From NCBI GenBank assembly GCA_946631895.1, contig CAMPAN010000004.1, positions 1-49,687 on the forward strand: a stretch of DNA of 49,687 nucleotides. The letters are read 5' to 3'. The position numbers were made by a program, and so were the translations under genes. Source of the DNA: an uncultured Clostridia bacterium (GTDB lineage: Bacteria; Bacillota; Clostridia; Christensenellales; CAG-138). Shown here one piece after another: positions 9,676 through 19,116 of the stretch. Within the stretch, counting starts at the first letter, position 1, and each line of letters starts with the position of its first letter. A model generated the notes under the pieces. The model did no database searches. It was given only the letters and a program-made list of their open reading frames with translations, and had not been told where the DNA came from.

Positions 9676-11268
9676 TTATTCGGATTTCTTAGGTTTTGCA
9701 GCTGCAGGTTTCGCAGCAGCGGGTTTCTTGGCAGCCGACTTCTTTGCCGCGGCCTTCTTGCCTGCCGCGGCAGCTTCCGCAGGCTTCGCGACACGCGGCG
9801 TACGCTTCCGTACCGGCTTCGGCTCCTCGTCCGGCAAACCGAGCAGGTTGCGGTATAGCTCCATGTACTTACGCGCGGAGACCGCCCAGGAGAAGTCAGT
9901 CTTCATAGCGCGCTTGACAAGGCGCTTCCACATCTCACGGTCGTCATACCAGTAGCCGACGGCATGTTCGAGAACGTGCAGCATGTCGTGCGCATTGTAA
10001 TCGTGGAAGCTGAAGCCGTTTCCGTCGTCGGTATACCAGTTATACGGAAGGACGCTGTCTCTCAGACCGCCGGTCTCGCGGACAAGCGGGATGGAACCGT
10101 AGCGCATCGCGATCATCTGACTGAGTCCGCACGGTTCGAACTGCGACGGCATCAGATAGATGTCGCTTGCGGCATATACGCGGCGTGCGATCTGCTCGTC
10201 GTGACGGAGGCAACATACGAATCTGCCGGGGAACCTGTACTGCGCATCGCGGAACGCATCCTCGAAATACTTGTCGCCCGTTCCGACGATCACCATCTGT
10301 ACGTCCATGCGCATAATGTCGTTCAGAACGCAGGTGACGAGATCCAGACCCTTCTGCGCGGTCAGCCGCGTGACCATCGCAATCAGCGGTACATCGCGCT
10401 TCTGCAAGCCAAGCTCCTCCTGCAGCGCCGCCTTGTCGAGCTTCTTGCCGGACGGATCCGTTGCGTTATAGTGAACGGGAATATGCATATCTGTACTCGG
10501 ATCGAACGATATTCCGTCTATTCCGTTCAGGATTCCGTACAATACATTCTGTCTTGCGCGCAGGAGACCGTCGAGCCGTTCACCGTAGTACCCGGTGCGG
10601 ATCTCCTCGGCATAGGTCGGGCTGACCGTCGTGATGCGGTTCGCGAACACGAGACCTGCCTTCATAAACGACAGCAGTCCGTAGAACTCGAGGTTGTTCG
10701 GAGAGAAATATCCCTCGTTGAGACCCAGCACGCTGTTGATGCGGTGCCAATCGAAGATGCCCTGGAATTTCAGGTTGTGGATCGTGAACACGGTATGCAC
10801 GTCGCGGTAGCCGTCAAGCGTGCGGTACTGATCGTTCAGAAGCACGGGGATGAGACCGGTCTGCCAATCGTTGCAGTGGATCACATCCGGATAGTAGTTC
10901 ATGTGCTTGAAGGATTCGAGCACGGCGCGGCAGAAGAACGCAAAGCGGAAGCCCTCCTGCTCGTCGCCGGTGTAGATCTTCTCTCCCCCGAACATCGCAA
11001 GATTGTCGACGAAATAGAACTTGACGCCGTCCTGCTCGAGCATGTCGATGCCGCAAAACACGGAATAGCTTCCGAGCTGCAGATTGAAATGACAGATGTG
11101 CTGCATCTTCAGGATGTAGTAATCGCCGATCTGCGTATACTTCGGCAGCATGACCGCAACCTCGGCGCCCTGCCGCACAAGCTCTTTCGGAAGCGAGCCG
11201 ACGACATCGGCAAGTCCGCCGGTCTTGATGTACGGGAAGCACTCGCTTGCCGCAAACAGAATTTTCAT
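9676..11268 (-). CDS. glgA: glycogen synthase GlgA with a Lys/Ala-rich tail
   Basis: This GT5 ADP-glucose glycogen synthase has 530 residues and extends alpha-1,4 glucan chains from ADP-glucose. The nucleotide-binding motif KTGGLADVVGSLPK is at residues 15-28, and PSQFEPCGLSQ in the C-terminal Rossmann lobe is the usual GT-B acidic motif. Typical GlgA has about 475-490 residues. Here residues 489-530 add a basic tail built of AAKK and AAAKP units, not part of the fold. It is the last gene of glgBCDA, 22 nt after glgD, with its own AAAGGAG site. Confidence 0.96.
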   Translation of the reverse strand: MKILFAASECFPYIKTGGLADVVGSLPKELVRQGAEVAVMLPKYTQIGDYYILKMQHICHFNLQLGSYSVFCGIDMLEQDGVKFYFVDNLAMFGGEKIYTGDEQEGFRFAFFCRAVLESFKHMNYYPDVIHCNDWQTGLIPVLLNDQYRTLDGYRDVHTVFTIHNLKFQGIFDWHRINSVLGLNEGYFSPNNLEFYGLLSFMKAGLVFANRITTVSPTYAEEIRTGYYGERLDGLLRARQNVLYGILNGIDGISFDPSTDMHIPVHYNATDPSGKKLDKAALQEELGLQKRDVPLIAMVTRLTAQKGLDLVTCVLNDIMRMDVQMVIVGTGDKYFEDAFRDAQYRFPGRFVCCLRHDEQIARRVYAASDIYLMPSQFEPCGLSQMIAMRYGSIPLVRETGGLRDSVLPYNWYTDDGNGFSFHDYNAHDMLHVLEHAVGYWYDDREMWKRLVKRAMKTDFSWAVSARKYMELYRNLLGLPDEEPKPVRKRTPRVAKPAEAAAAGKKAAAKKSAAKKPAAAKPAAAKPKKSE

Positions 11269-11290
11269 GATGATTCTCCTTTCGATGTGC

Positions 11291-12424
11291 TCACACGGTC
11301 AGGTTCTTGCGGAAGACGAGCGGTATGCCCTCATAGCCCGTAAGCTGTCTTCCCGCGTTGATGACGACGTTCTTGTCGAGAATGACGTGGTCGAGCATCG
11401 CGCCTGCGCGTACGGTCACGCCCTGCATCAGGATCGAGTTTCTCACGACCGCGCCGGCTTCCACCGTGACGCCGCGGAACACGATCGAATTCTCGACCGT
11501 ACCGTCGATCACGCAGCCGTCCGCCATCATGACGTTATGCACGCTTGCGTTCTCGCCGTATTTTGCGGCGAATTCGTCCTTGACCTTCGTATAGATCGGA
11601 TGCCGCATGTTATAGAGATCCTTTGCGGCGGCCGCGTTCAGAAGCTCCATGCTGTGCATAAAGTAGGTGTTGATCGAGTCGATCCGCGCCACATAGCCGT
11701 CGTACCGCCAGCCCATGACCTTGAACTTCTTGTCCCGTGCAAGCGGCAGCAGCACCTCGCGGACGAAATCGATGTTTCCGCGCGAATAGGCTTCCTCGAC
11801 CAGATCGTCGAAGAGGTCCTTGTCCATGATGGTCGCTTCGCAGCTGCGGAAATTGGAACGCGGATGATGCGGATTCCACTCCAGCTCCTTGACCGTGACG
11901 CCGTCGTCCTCGAACAGCAGCCGGAGATCGCGGTTCTGCTCTTGGGGGAAGAAGCGCGGATCCTCGTTGTACATGAAGGTGATGTCTGCGCCGCTCTCCC
12001 GGTGCTGTTTGATCAGCGCGTTGAACGTGGTGTTGAACAGGATATGGCTGCCGCACAGGATCAGATATTTCTGGTTGGAACGGCGCACATACTGCATGAC
12101 GGAATGGAACGCGTCGATGTCGCCGCGGTAAACGCCCGTGTTGTCCTTGGTGGAAAACGGCGGGAGAAAGAACAGACCGTCGCGCTTGCGGTTCAGGTCC
12201 CATTCCTTGCCGGTGCCGAGATGGTCCATCAGCGAATGGTAGTTCCTCTGCGTGATCAGGCCGATGTTGCGGATGCCGGAGTTCACGAGATTGGAAAGCG
12301 GAAAGTCGATGCAGCGATAGCGCCCGCCGAACGGGACCGCCGCGACCGCGCGCGAGATGACGAGATCGCGCATATAGGGATTGGCTTCCCCGGTAAAGAT
12401 CAGACCGAATGCCTCCTGATTCAT
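11291..12424 (-). CDS. glgD: GlgD, glucose-1-phosphate adenylyltransferase-like subunit
   Basis: This 377-residue GlgC paralog keeps the nucleotidyltransferase fold ([16 protein letters not shown]) and a C-terminal left-handed beta-helix. It lacks the N-terminal GGxGxRL nucleotide loop and reads FTGEANPYM instead. In Firmicutes, GlgD pairs with GlgC and alters its activity; that role is taken from family knowledge. The ATG overlaps the glgC stop codon by 4 bp (ATGA), so the two subunits are probably translationally coupled, as expected for a heteromeric enzyme. Confidence 0.94.
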   Translation of the reverse strand: MNQEAFGLIFTGEANPYMRDLVISRAVAAVPFGGRYRCIDFPLSNLVNSGIRNIGLITQRNYHSLMDHLGTGKEWDLNRKRDGLFFLPPFSTKDNTGVYRGDIDAFHSVMQYVRRSNQKYLILCGSHILFNTTFNALIKQHRESGADITFMYNEDPRFFPQEQNRDLRLLFEDDGVTVKELEWNPHHPRSNFRSCEATIMDKDLFDDLVEEAYSRGNIDFVREVLLPLARDKKFKVMGWRYDGYVARIDSINTYFMHSMELLNAAAAKDLYNMRHPIYTKVKDEFAAKYGENASVHNVMMADGCVIDGTVENSIVFRGVTVEAGAVVRNSILMQGVTVRAGAMLDHVILDKNVVINAGRQLTGYEGIPLVFRKNLTV

Positions 12425-13659
12425 GCTTCCGCACCTCCGTTGATAAAGTGGTCGAGCGTTTCCGCGGTAACGACCGCGCCGCTCGGGATGACCGTTCCCG
12501 CCGGGACCTTCACGTCGATCCCGATCAGTGCGATATCGCCGGTGAGCCGGTTGTCGACCGTCTCGCCCTCTCTGAGCGGAACACCGATCTGCACATTGTC
12601 GCCGATGACCGCGTTCTCACCGATGATCGCTTTCTTCACACTGCAGTTATTGCCGATCACCGCGTTCGGGAAGATGACGGAATCGAGGACCTGCGCCTCG
12701 GATCCCACCTTTGCGCCGCAGAACAGTACGGTGTTCTGCACCGTTCCGCGCACCACGCAGCCCTCGGTCACAAGACTGTTCGTAATGCTCGCGTTCGCAT
12801 CGGTATAATGCGGCGGCATGACCGGGTTGCGCGTGTAGATGCGCCATGCGGGATCGTTGAGGTCCAGGATCGGATTTTTGCCCAGAAGATCCATGTTCGC
12901 CTCCCAGAGGCTCTGGATCGTTCCGACATCCTTCCAGTATCCCTCGAACGGATAGGCGACCATCTTTTCGCCTGCGTTCAGCATGCTCGGGATGATGTTC
13001 TTGCCGAAGTCGTTTTCGCTGGAAGGATCGTTGTCGTCGCGCTCCATATAGTCGCGCAGAAGCTTCCAGTTGAAGATGTAGATGCCCATCGAAGCGTTGT
13101 TGCTCTTCGGATTCTTCGGTTTTTCCTCGAACGAGACGATGTTGCCTTCCGCGTCGGTGTTCATGATGCCGAAGCGGTGCGCCTCCTCCATCGGAACCTT
13201 CAGAACCGCGATCGTCGCCGCGGCTTCATGCGCGACGTGATACTTCAGCATCTTCGTATAGTCCATCTTGTAGATATGATCGCCCGAAAGGATCAGCACA
13301 TAATCCGGGTCGTACTGATCGATGAATTCCCGGTTCTGCCAGATCGCATTTGCCGTGCCGCTGTACCAGCGTCCGCTCTTCTCCGTCATGTACGGAGGAA
13401 GCACGAACACGCCGCCGTTCGACCGGTCGAGATCCCAGTGCTGACCGGTGCCGAGGTAGGCGTTCAGTGCAAGCGGACGGTACTGCGTCAGAACGCCGAC
13501 CGTGTCGATATCGGAGTTGACGCAGTTAGAAAGCGGAAAGTCGATGATCCGGTACTTTCCGCCGAAGGGGACCGCCGGCTTCGCCATGTTGGAGGTCAGT
13601 ACGCCGAGACGGCTGCCCTGACCGCCGGCAAGCAGCATGCAGACGATTTTCTTTTTCAT
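12421..13659 (-). CDS. glgC: glucose-1-phosphate adenylyltransferase GlgC
   Basis: GlgC makes ADP-glucose from ATP and glucose-1-phosphate, the committed step of glycogen synthesis. The N-terminus carries [13 protein letters not shown], the pyrophosphorylase signature, with Val where many relatives have Pro. It is followed by [15 protein letters not shown] and the sugar-phosphate motif FEEKP, and ends in a hexapeptide beta-helix. I prefer the ATG at 13659 (412 residues), because GGAG lies 7 nt upstream; a GTG one codon earlier is possible. The start overlaps the glgB stop codon by one base (TGATG), indicating coupling. Confidence 0.96.
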   Translation of the reverse strand: MKKKIVCMLLAGGQGSRLGVLTSNMAKPAVPFGGKYRIIDFPLSNCVNSDIDTVGVLTQYRPLALNAYLGTGQHWDLDRSNGGVFVLPPYMTEKSGRWYSGTANAIWQNREFIDQYDPDYVLILSGDHIYKMDYTKMLKYHVAHEAAATIAVLKVPMEEAHRFGIMNTDAEGNIVSFEEKPKNPKSNNASMGIYIFNWKLLRDYMERDDNDPSSENDFGKNIIPSMLNAGEKMVAYPFEGYWKDVGTIQSLWEANMDLLGKNPILDLNDPAWRIYTRNPVMPPHYTDANASITNSLVTEGCVVRGTVQNTVLFCGAKVGSEAQVLDSVIFPNAVIGNNCSVKKAIIGENAVIGDNVQIGVPLREGETVDNRLTGDIALIGIDVKVPAGTVIPSGAVVTAETLDHFINGGAEA

Positions 13660-15545
13660 CACTTCTCTCCTTTCGGGGTGTTGGTTTTCGCAGGGGTAAA
13701 CTTGAAGAATACGGCGCCGTATGCGGGCAGCTTGACCTGCAGGCGGTGACGGAACTTATCAAACGGTTCTTCGACCGTTTTGACCGGTTCATTAAACGAC
13801 ATGCCGCCGCCGCCGAAGTACGGCGCGTCGGTTGAGAAGATCTCGGTATAGGTTCCTTCCTTTTCGCTGCCGAGGCAGTAATCGTCCCACGGGACGGGCG
13901 TGAAGTTGAATACGCACAGGATCGGGTTGCCGTCCGCATCCTTGCGGACGAACGCGGCGATCGAATGCACGGCGTCGTCCACCACGATCCAGTCGAATCC
14001 GTTCCAGTCGTCATCCATCTGATAGAACGCCGGGGTGCGGCGATAGAATTTGTTCATTTCCCGCACAAAGCACTGTATTTCCGCATGCTTCGGGTATTCG
14101 AGCAGCATCCAGTCGAGCGAATCGTCGAACCGCCATTCGATGAACTGACCGATCTCCATGCCCATGAACGTCAGTTTCTTGCCCGGATGCGCCATCTGAT
14201 AGGCGTACAGGAGACGCAGCTGCGCAAACTTCTGCCAGTAATCGCCCGGCATCTTGTTCAGCATGGACAGCTTGCCGTGCACGACCTCGTCGTGCGAGAA
14301 CGCGAGGATGTAGTGCTCGGAGAACGCATACATCAGGGAGAACGTCAGCTTGTCGTGATGCCATTTCCGGTAGAGCGAATCCATCTGCATGTAGCGCAGC
14401 ATGTCGTTCATCCAGCCCATGTTCCACTTATAGTCGAAGCCGAGGCTGTCGCCGTGCTTGTTCGTCACGCACGGGAACGCCGTGCTCTCCTCCGCGATGA
14501 GCATCTTGTTGCCGGGGATCTCCTTGACCGCCGCCGCAATCTTGTGGAACAGATTGATCGCGTCGAGGTTCTCCTTGCCGCCGTACTGGTTCGGCAGCCA
14601 TTCCCCGTCGTTACGACCGTAATCGAGGTAAAGCATGCAGCTCACCGCATCGACGCGGAGTCCGTCGATGTGGAACTCCTTGAGCCAGTAGCAGGCGTTG
14701 GACACGAGGAAGCTCTGCACCTGCGTGCGGCCGTAGTCAAACAGCAGCGTGCCCCACTGTTTCATGTCGGAGCGCCGCCAGTCCGGATGCTCATAGGTCG
14801 GCGTGCCGTCAAAGTACGCGAGTCCGTAGCTGTCACGCGTAAAGTGTGCCGGGACCCAGTCCATGATGACGCCGAGCCCCTTTTCGTGCGCGCGGTTGAC
14901 AAAGTACCGTAAATCATCCGGCGTGCCGTAGCGCGTCGTCGGCGCATAGTAGCCGGTGACCTGATAGCCCCAGCTCGGATTGAACGGATACGCCATCAGC
15001 GGCATGCACTCGATGTGCGTATAGCCCATGTCCGCCGCATAGTCGACAAGTTCCGTCGCAAGCTCCCGGTAGCCGAGTCCCTTGCGCCACGATCCCAGAT
15101 GCACCTCGTAGATGTTCATCGGTTCGTTGTGCCGCTTCGTGCACTTGTCGAGATACGCCTCGTCCGTCCACGGGAATTCGCCCGCTTCCCAGACCATCGA
15201 CGCCGTTCCCGCAGGCTCGCAGCGCTGTGCGTACGGATCCGCCTTCATTGTCACGTTTCCGTCCGGTCCCTGCACCGCGTATTTATAGAGCTGTCCTTCG
15301 TATGCGATGCCGATCAGAATCTCCCAGACACCGGTCGATCCGACGGGATGCATCTGATCCGCATTCGGGTTCCAACCGTTCCAGTCGCCTGCGACGCCGA
15401 CGCTTCTTGCGTTCGGCGCCCATACGGCAAAGCGCCAGACCTTTTCGCCGTTGTTTTCGACTTTGTGACAGCCGAGAGACCGATACGCGGTCTTTGTGGT
15501 GCCTTCGTTGAAATAATACAATTCTTCATCCGTCAAGTGCGACAT
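13659..15545 (-). CDS. glgB: 1,4-alpha-glucan branching enzyme GlgB
   Basis: The chosen ATG at 15545 (628 residues) has GAGGTG 6 nt upstream; a GTG three codons earlier lacks this spacing. A CBM48 domain occupies about 36-110 ([17 protein letters not shown]). The GH13 barrel follows, with the nucleophile D299 in GLRVDAV, the acid/base in IAEEST (about 352) and D419 in [10 protein letters not shown]. The enzyme transfers glucan segments to make alpha-1,6 branches. It is the first gene of the glgBCDA operon and is divergent from the M23-G5 gene. Confidence 0.96.
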   Translation of the reverse strand: MSHLTDEELYYFNEGTTKTAYRSLGCHKVENNGEKVWRFAVWAPNARSVGVAGDWNGWNPNADQMHPVGSTGVWEILIGIAYEGQLYKYAVQGPDGNVTMKADPYAQRCEPAGTASMVWEAGEFPWTDEAYLDKCTKRHNEPMNIYEVHLGSWRKGLGYRELATELVDYAADMGYTHIECMPLMAYPFNPSWGYQVTGYYAPTTRYGTPDDLRYFVNRAHEKGLGVIMDWVPAHFTRDSYGLAYFDGTPTYEHPDWRRSDMKQWGTLLFDYGRTQVQSFLVSNACYWLKEFHIDGLRVDAVSCMLYLDYGRNDGEWLPNQYGGKENLDAINLFHKIAAAVKEIPGNKMLIAEESTAFPCVTNKHGDSLGFDYKWNMGWMNDMLRYMQMDSLYRKWHHDKLTFSLMYAFSEHYILAFSHDEVVHGKLSMLNKMPGDYWQKFAQLRLLYAYQMAHPGKKLTFMGMEIGQFIEWRFDDSLDWMLLEYPKHAEIQCFVREMNKFYRRTPAFYQMDDDWNGFDWIVVDDAVHSIAAFVRKDADGNPILCVFNFTPVPWDDYCLGSEKEGTYTEIFSTDAPYFGGGGMSFNEPVKTVEEPFDKFRHRLQVKLPAYGAVFFKFTPAKTNTPKGEK

Positions 15546-15746
15546 GTTTATCACCTCGTCTCCGGGTTTTGGGGATCATTCCCGCGCCCTATATTTATAC
15601 GTATATATCATATCATATTTGTACGCGGATGGAAAGTGTTTCCACCCATGAATTTATTGTAAAACCGTGAAAAGTTTTCCGAAACCGTTTCCTTTTTTCA
15701 TTCCGGTATGGTATACTGCAACAAAACAGGGGAAGGAGGAACCGCC

Positions 15747-16919
15747 GTGAAGGATCGCCGAAAGAACCGGATTCTGTTGTCAGTCTTTACGCTTTTGCTT
15801 GCCGCGCTTGCCGCTGCGCTTCCGCTGTTCTTCACGCGTGAAACGCCGAAGCTGTCCTTTTCGGAACCGCGCACCGTCATCACGGCGACCCCGAGATCCG
15901 AGGAATCCTCCGTGCGTCTGCGCACGCCCGCGCCGTCTCCCACGCAGGCTGTCGTCACGCCGCGTCCCGTCTATCCCAAAAAGGCCGTCAATCTTCTGGT
16001 CAACGGGGCTCCGCTCTTTGCGGTCGCCGACCGCGAAACCGCCGAGCAGCTCGTCTATATGTATCTCGACGAATGCGCGCACGAAAACCTGGACGAAAGC
16101 ACCTTCCTTCTGACCGCGCAGATCGACGCGGAGCTTGCCACCGTTCCGGCGGACGGATCCGCGGAATTCATCGAATTCGACGTCGCGATCAACAAGCTGC
16201 GCAAAAACCGCTCGCTGATCCCCGTACGCAGGACCGTCGAACGCATCACGATACAGTCCGAAACGCCCGCGCCGGAAAGCGAACGGACCGCGCTGCTGCC
16301 GGAAGGCTCGCGTCTGCTCCGCCGCTGCGGCGTCGACGCGCGCTCGCTCGTTTATACCGAAACGCTCTTCAAGGACGGGCTCGCGATCTCCGAAACGGAA
16401 ACGCTCAACACCCCCGTGCTCGCGGGCATCCCGCGTTCGGTCCTGGTCGGGACCTACAGCCGTCCCGCCGATCCCCAAACGGACGGCGAGCTCATTGTCG
16501 ACGAAGGAAAGTCCGGACCGCTTTCCTCCGTGCTGACCTTTATTCACCCGGTCCCGGACGGCGAGCTCGCCGGCTGCTTCGGGCTTGCAACCGGCAAGAT
16601 GCGCTACGGCGTCGATTTCTCCGCGCCGTGCGGCACGCGCGTGCTTGCGCCGGAATCCGGCACCGTCATTTTCCTCGGAGACCGTCCCGGCTACGGCTAT
16701 GTCATTGAAATCCGCCATGAAGAAGGGTTCGTTTCGCGTCTCTCCTTCGGTGCGGACGCAAATATCTATGAGCTTGTGCTCGGTCTGCACGTCGAAAAGG
16801 GCGCTCCGATTGCGCAGATCCCGCAGCTCGTCGAAGGCGAAACAGTATCGACCGTGCATTACGAGCTCATTATCGACGGCATCCCCTATAACCCGCTGTT
16901 CTACCTGCCGGAGGAATAA
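15747..16919 (+). CDS. membrane-anchored G5/M23 protein with lost zinc ligands
   Basis: The start is a GTG at 15747 after GGAAGGAGG (390 residues); an ATG 13 codons earlier has no ribosome binding site. An N-terminal transmembrane segment lies at about 9-29. A Pro/Thr linker follows, then a G5-like domain at about 161-236 ending in VLVGTY, and a C-terminal M23 (LytM) domain at about 275-390. The M23 HxGxD motif reads RYGVD (R286, D290). The usual GHLS reads SRLS (R331) and the HxH motif keeps only H371. I infer a non-hydrolytic LytM domain that binds or activates wall partners. It is monocistronic and followed by a terminator. Confidence 0.85.
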   Translation: MKDRRKNRILLSVFTLLLAALAAALPLFFTRETPKLSFSEPRTVITATPRSEESSVRLRTPAPSPTQAVVTPRPVYPKKAVNLLVNGAPLFAVADRETAEQLVYMYLDECAHENLDESTFLLTAQIDAELATVPADGSAEFIEFDVAINKLRKNRSLIPVRRTVERITIQSETPAPESERTALLPEGSRLLRRCGVDARSLVYTETLFKDGLAISETETLNTPVLAGIPRSVLVGTYSRPADPQTDGELIVDEGKSGPLSSVLTFIHPVPDGELAGCFGLATGKMRYGVDFSAPCGTRVLAPESGTVIFLGDRPGYGYVIEIRHEEGFVSRLSFGADANIYELVLGLHVEKGAPIAQIPQLVEGETVSTVHYELIIDGIPYNPLFYLPEE

Positions 16920-16932
16920 GCCCGAATATCAT

Positions 16933-16973
16933 ACAGGACGCGCGCAAACCGTCTGCACGCGTCCTGTTTTTTT
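16933..16973 (+). terminator. intrinsic terminator after the G5/M23 gene
   Basis: The arms ACAGGACGCG (16933-16942) and CGCGTCCTGT (16958-16967) are perfectly complementary and are followed by a run of seven to eight T on the plus strand. Confidence 0.9.
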
Positions 16974-16982
16974 CCGATTCCG

Positions 16983-18143
16983 TTAAGCCGTCCGCTTTCC
17001 TTTCCGCACGCCGAGCCAGACGATCAGTACGCCTGCCGCAACAAGCGCTTCGCATACAACGAGCGTCGGTCCGACGCCGAGTTTTTCAAGCGAGATCCCG
17101 CCGAGCAGCATGCTGATCACGCCCGCCGCAAGTCCCGCTTCGGTCAGCAGCATCTGCCCCTTGACGCGATCCGCCTCCGAAACGACGTCGTTCGCATAAT
17201 AGGACGCCGCAGGCACGAAGATCGCGTAACACAGCATCTGCAGCGCGGACGAAACATACGCCGCCCACGCGCCGAGCGGCAGATACGCCGCAAGCAGCAA
17301 AAGTCCCGTCTTCAGAAGATACACCGACGCGCTCGCAACGAGCAGCACGCGATCCGGGATCCGTTTGCGGATATGCGAATACGCCATCATTGCGGGAAAC
17401 TCCACAATCGCGGCGATCGCGATCATCACGCTCATGTCTCCGCCGGTGACCTTAGTGATGCTTGCAAGATAGGCGTTCAACACCATATGCGGCACCACTA
17501 AAACGAGATTCCCGATGCAGAACAGCACAAACGCCGGATACCGCCGGAACAGTCCGAAAAAGTCTCCGCCCGTTTCCCGCACCCGGATGCCGCTCCGGTG
17601 CGGCGCAAAGAACAGCGCGATCAGAAACAGCCCCGCCTGCACGGCGATGAATACCCAGAGCATCGCCTCCGCGCGCCGGTTTGCCAGTACGCCGAACAGC
17701 AGCGACGCCAGCGCATAGACGATGCTTGCCGCGCCGCGCGCAAAGGAGTAATCCAGCTCCATGCCGCGGTTGATGTAGTGAAACCCGACCGCGTTGACAA
17801 GCGGCTGCACCGTCAGCGTCACGCTCGAGAGCGCGCCGAGCAGCACCGCAAATACGACGAGCGAACGCGTCGTAAACAGCGCGCAGACCGCAAACCCGGC
17901 GGCAAGCAGCGTGCATGCGACGATCGCCGTGCGCAGCGTCACACGGCGTTCCCGGTCCGCGGCGGCGGCAAGCGCCGGCTGCAGGAGCATGGCGGACAGG
18001 TACGCCGCGGCAAGGATCGCGCCGATCGCGCCGGTTTTGAATCCGTACGAAAGCAGCAGCCGCTCCGTATAGGAATATACCAGACACGCGCCGAACCAGT
18101 AACACGCCTGCATGCATGAAAATTTGAATGTTCGCAGCTTCAT
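16983..18143 (-). CDS. MFS transporter
   Basis: This 386-residue protein has about 12 hydrophobic segments and the usual major-facilitator layout of two six-helix halves split by a hydrophilic stretch near residues 185-200. Its pattern recalls the MFS_1-like/nucleoside-proton-symporter group, but I see no motif that fixes the substrate. It ends in a basic tail (VRKGKRTA). It stands alone, convergent with the G5/M23 gene and divergent from the SpoIIQ-like gene. Sugar, nucleoside or drug transport are all possible. Confidence 0.8.
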   Translation of the reverse strand: MKLRTFKFSCMQACYWFGACLVYSYTERLLLSYGFKTGAIGAILAAAYLSAMLLQPALAAAADRERRVTLRTAIVACTLLAAGFAVCALFTTRSLVVFAVLLGALSSVTLTVQPLVNAVGFHYINRGMELDYSFARGAASIVYALASLLFGVLANRRAEAMLWVFIAVQAGLFLIALFFAPHRSGIRVRETGGDFFGLFRRYPAFVLFCIGNLVLVVPHMVLNAYLASITKVTGGDMSVMIAIAAIVEFPAMMAYSHIRKRIPDRVLLVASASVYLLKTGLLLLAAYLPLGAWAAYVSSALQMLCYAIFVPAASYYANDVVSEADRVKGQMLLTEAGLAAGVISMLLGGISLEKLGVGPTLVVCEALVAAGVLIVWLGVRKGKRTA

Positions 18144-18233
18144 GCGCCGATCATATCACATTTATAAAAATCCTGCAATCCGACCGGTATACATTTTTTC
18201 ACCCGTGTCCATACTACAGCCGAGGTGATAAAC

Positions 18234-18980
18234 ATGGAAGAAATGAAAAACGATCGCATGGAACGGCTTCGCCTGTTTCTCAGGAACAACGGATTTTACA
18301 TTGCGCTGGTCGTGTGTCTCGTCGTGATCGGCGGCGCGATCCTGCTGCTTGCGCTCGACCGGGAGCCGGAGGCGGAAGCGGAGCGGAAAGAGGACGCCGA
18401 TCAGATCGTGATCGTCGGTCAATCGGAGGACGAACGCCTGCCCGGCATCTTTCACGCGCCGACCGTGAAGCCCGTCGCCGCAGCGACGCCGGTCCCGACG
18501 GCGATCCCGCTGCCGACGCCTGCGCCGACCGCCGTGCCGGAACCCACCGCAAAGCCCGCAAGCGCACCGAGCAAAGCGGCGCCGCCCGTACAGGGCGAGA
18601 TCGTGTTCGGCTTCGCCGTCGATAAGCTGCTCTATTCCGTGACGCTCGATCAATGGACGACGCATCCCGCCGTGGACATCAAAGCGGATGCGGGAACGCA
18701 GGTCAAGTGTGTCTTTGCCGGGACCGTCGAACGCGTCTATCAGGACGACGCGCTGGGCTATACCGTCGTGGTGCAGCACGCGAATGACCGTACTACGGTC
18801 TACGGCAACCTCGGCGAGAACGTGCGCGTGAAGGTCGGCGACCGGCTGAACGCGGGCGACGTCGTCGGAACCGTCGGCACGAGCGCGATCTCGGAATGCG
18901 CGCTGCCCGCGCACCTGCACTTTGCCGTCCTCGTCGACGGCAAGGCAAAGGACCCCGCAAAATATGTGCGTCTCGGCTGA
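18234..18980 (+). CDS. SpoIIQ-like M23 membrane protein
   Basis: The start at 18234 has GAGGTG 6 nt upstream (248 residues); an in-frame GTG three codons earlier is not needed. There is a transmembrane segment at 21-41, a Pro/Thr/Ala linker (80-115) and an M23 domain (125-248) with LYSVTLDQWTTHPAVD. The ligands H144 and D148 and the HLH pair (H227, H229) are present; the usual GHL position is N192. SpoIIQ proteins sit in the forespore membrane and bind SpoIIIAH across the septum; clostridial versions keep the HxGxD motif. The assignment rests on architecture and the TLxQWTTHPxxD pattern, so a generic M23 protein is the alternative. Confidence 0.75.
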   Translation: MEEMKNDRMERLRLFLRNNGFYIALVVCLVVIGGAILLLALDREPEAEAERKEDADQIVIVGQSEDERLPGIFHAPTVKPVAAATPVPTAIPLPTPAPTAVPEPTAKPASAPSKAAPPVQGEIVFGFAVDKLLYSVTLDQWTTHPAVDIKADAGTQVKCVFAGTVERVYQDDALGYTVVVQHANDRTTVYGNLGENVRVKVGDRLNAGDVVGTVGTSAISECALPAHLHFAVLVDGKAKDPAKYVRLG

Positions 18981-19001
18981 CCCTCCCGAAGCCGAAACGG
19001 T

Positions 19002-19035
19002 AAAAGCCGCACCCGGAAAACCGGATGCGGCTTTT
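19002..19035. terminator. bidirectional terminator between convergent genes
   Basis: The stem arms at 19002-19016 and 19021-19035 are flanked by A and T runs. It serves the SpoIIQ-like gene on plus and possibly the LRR gene on minus, which ends at 19117. Confidence 0.75.
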
Positions 19036-19116
19036 GCTGCAGATTGTATTGTGTCAGGCGGACGTTCCTTTATCGCCGCCCGTGCGGCGCATCCGCATAT
19101 GCGCGCGAATGCCGCC

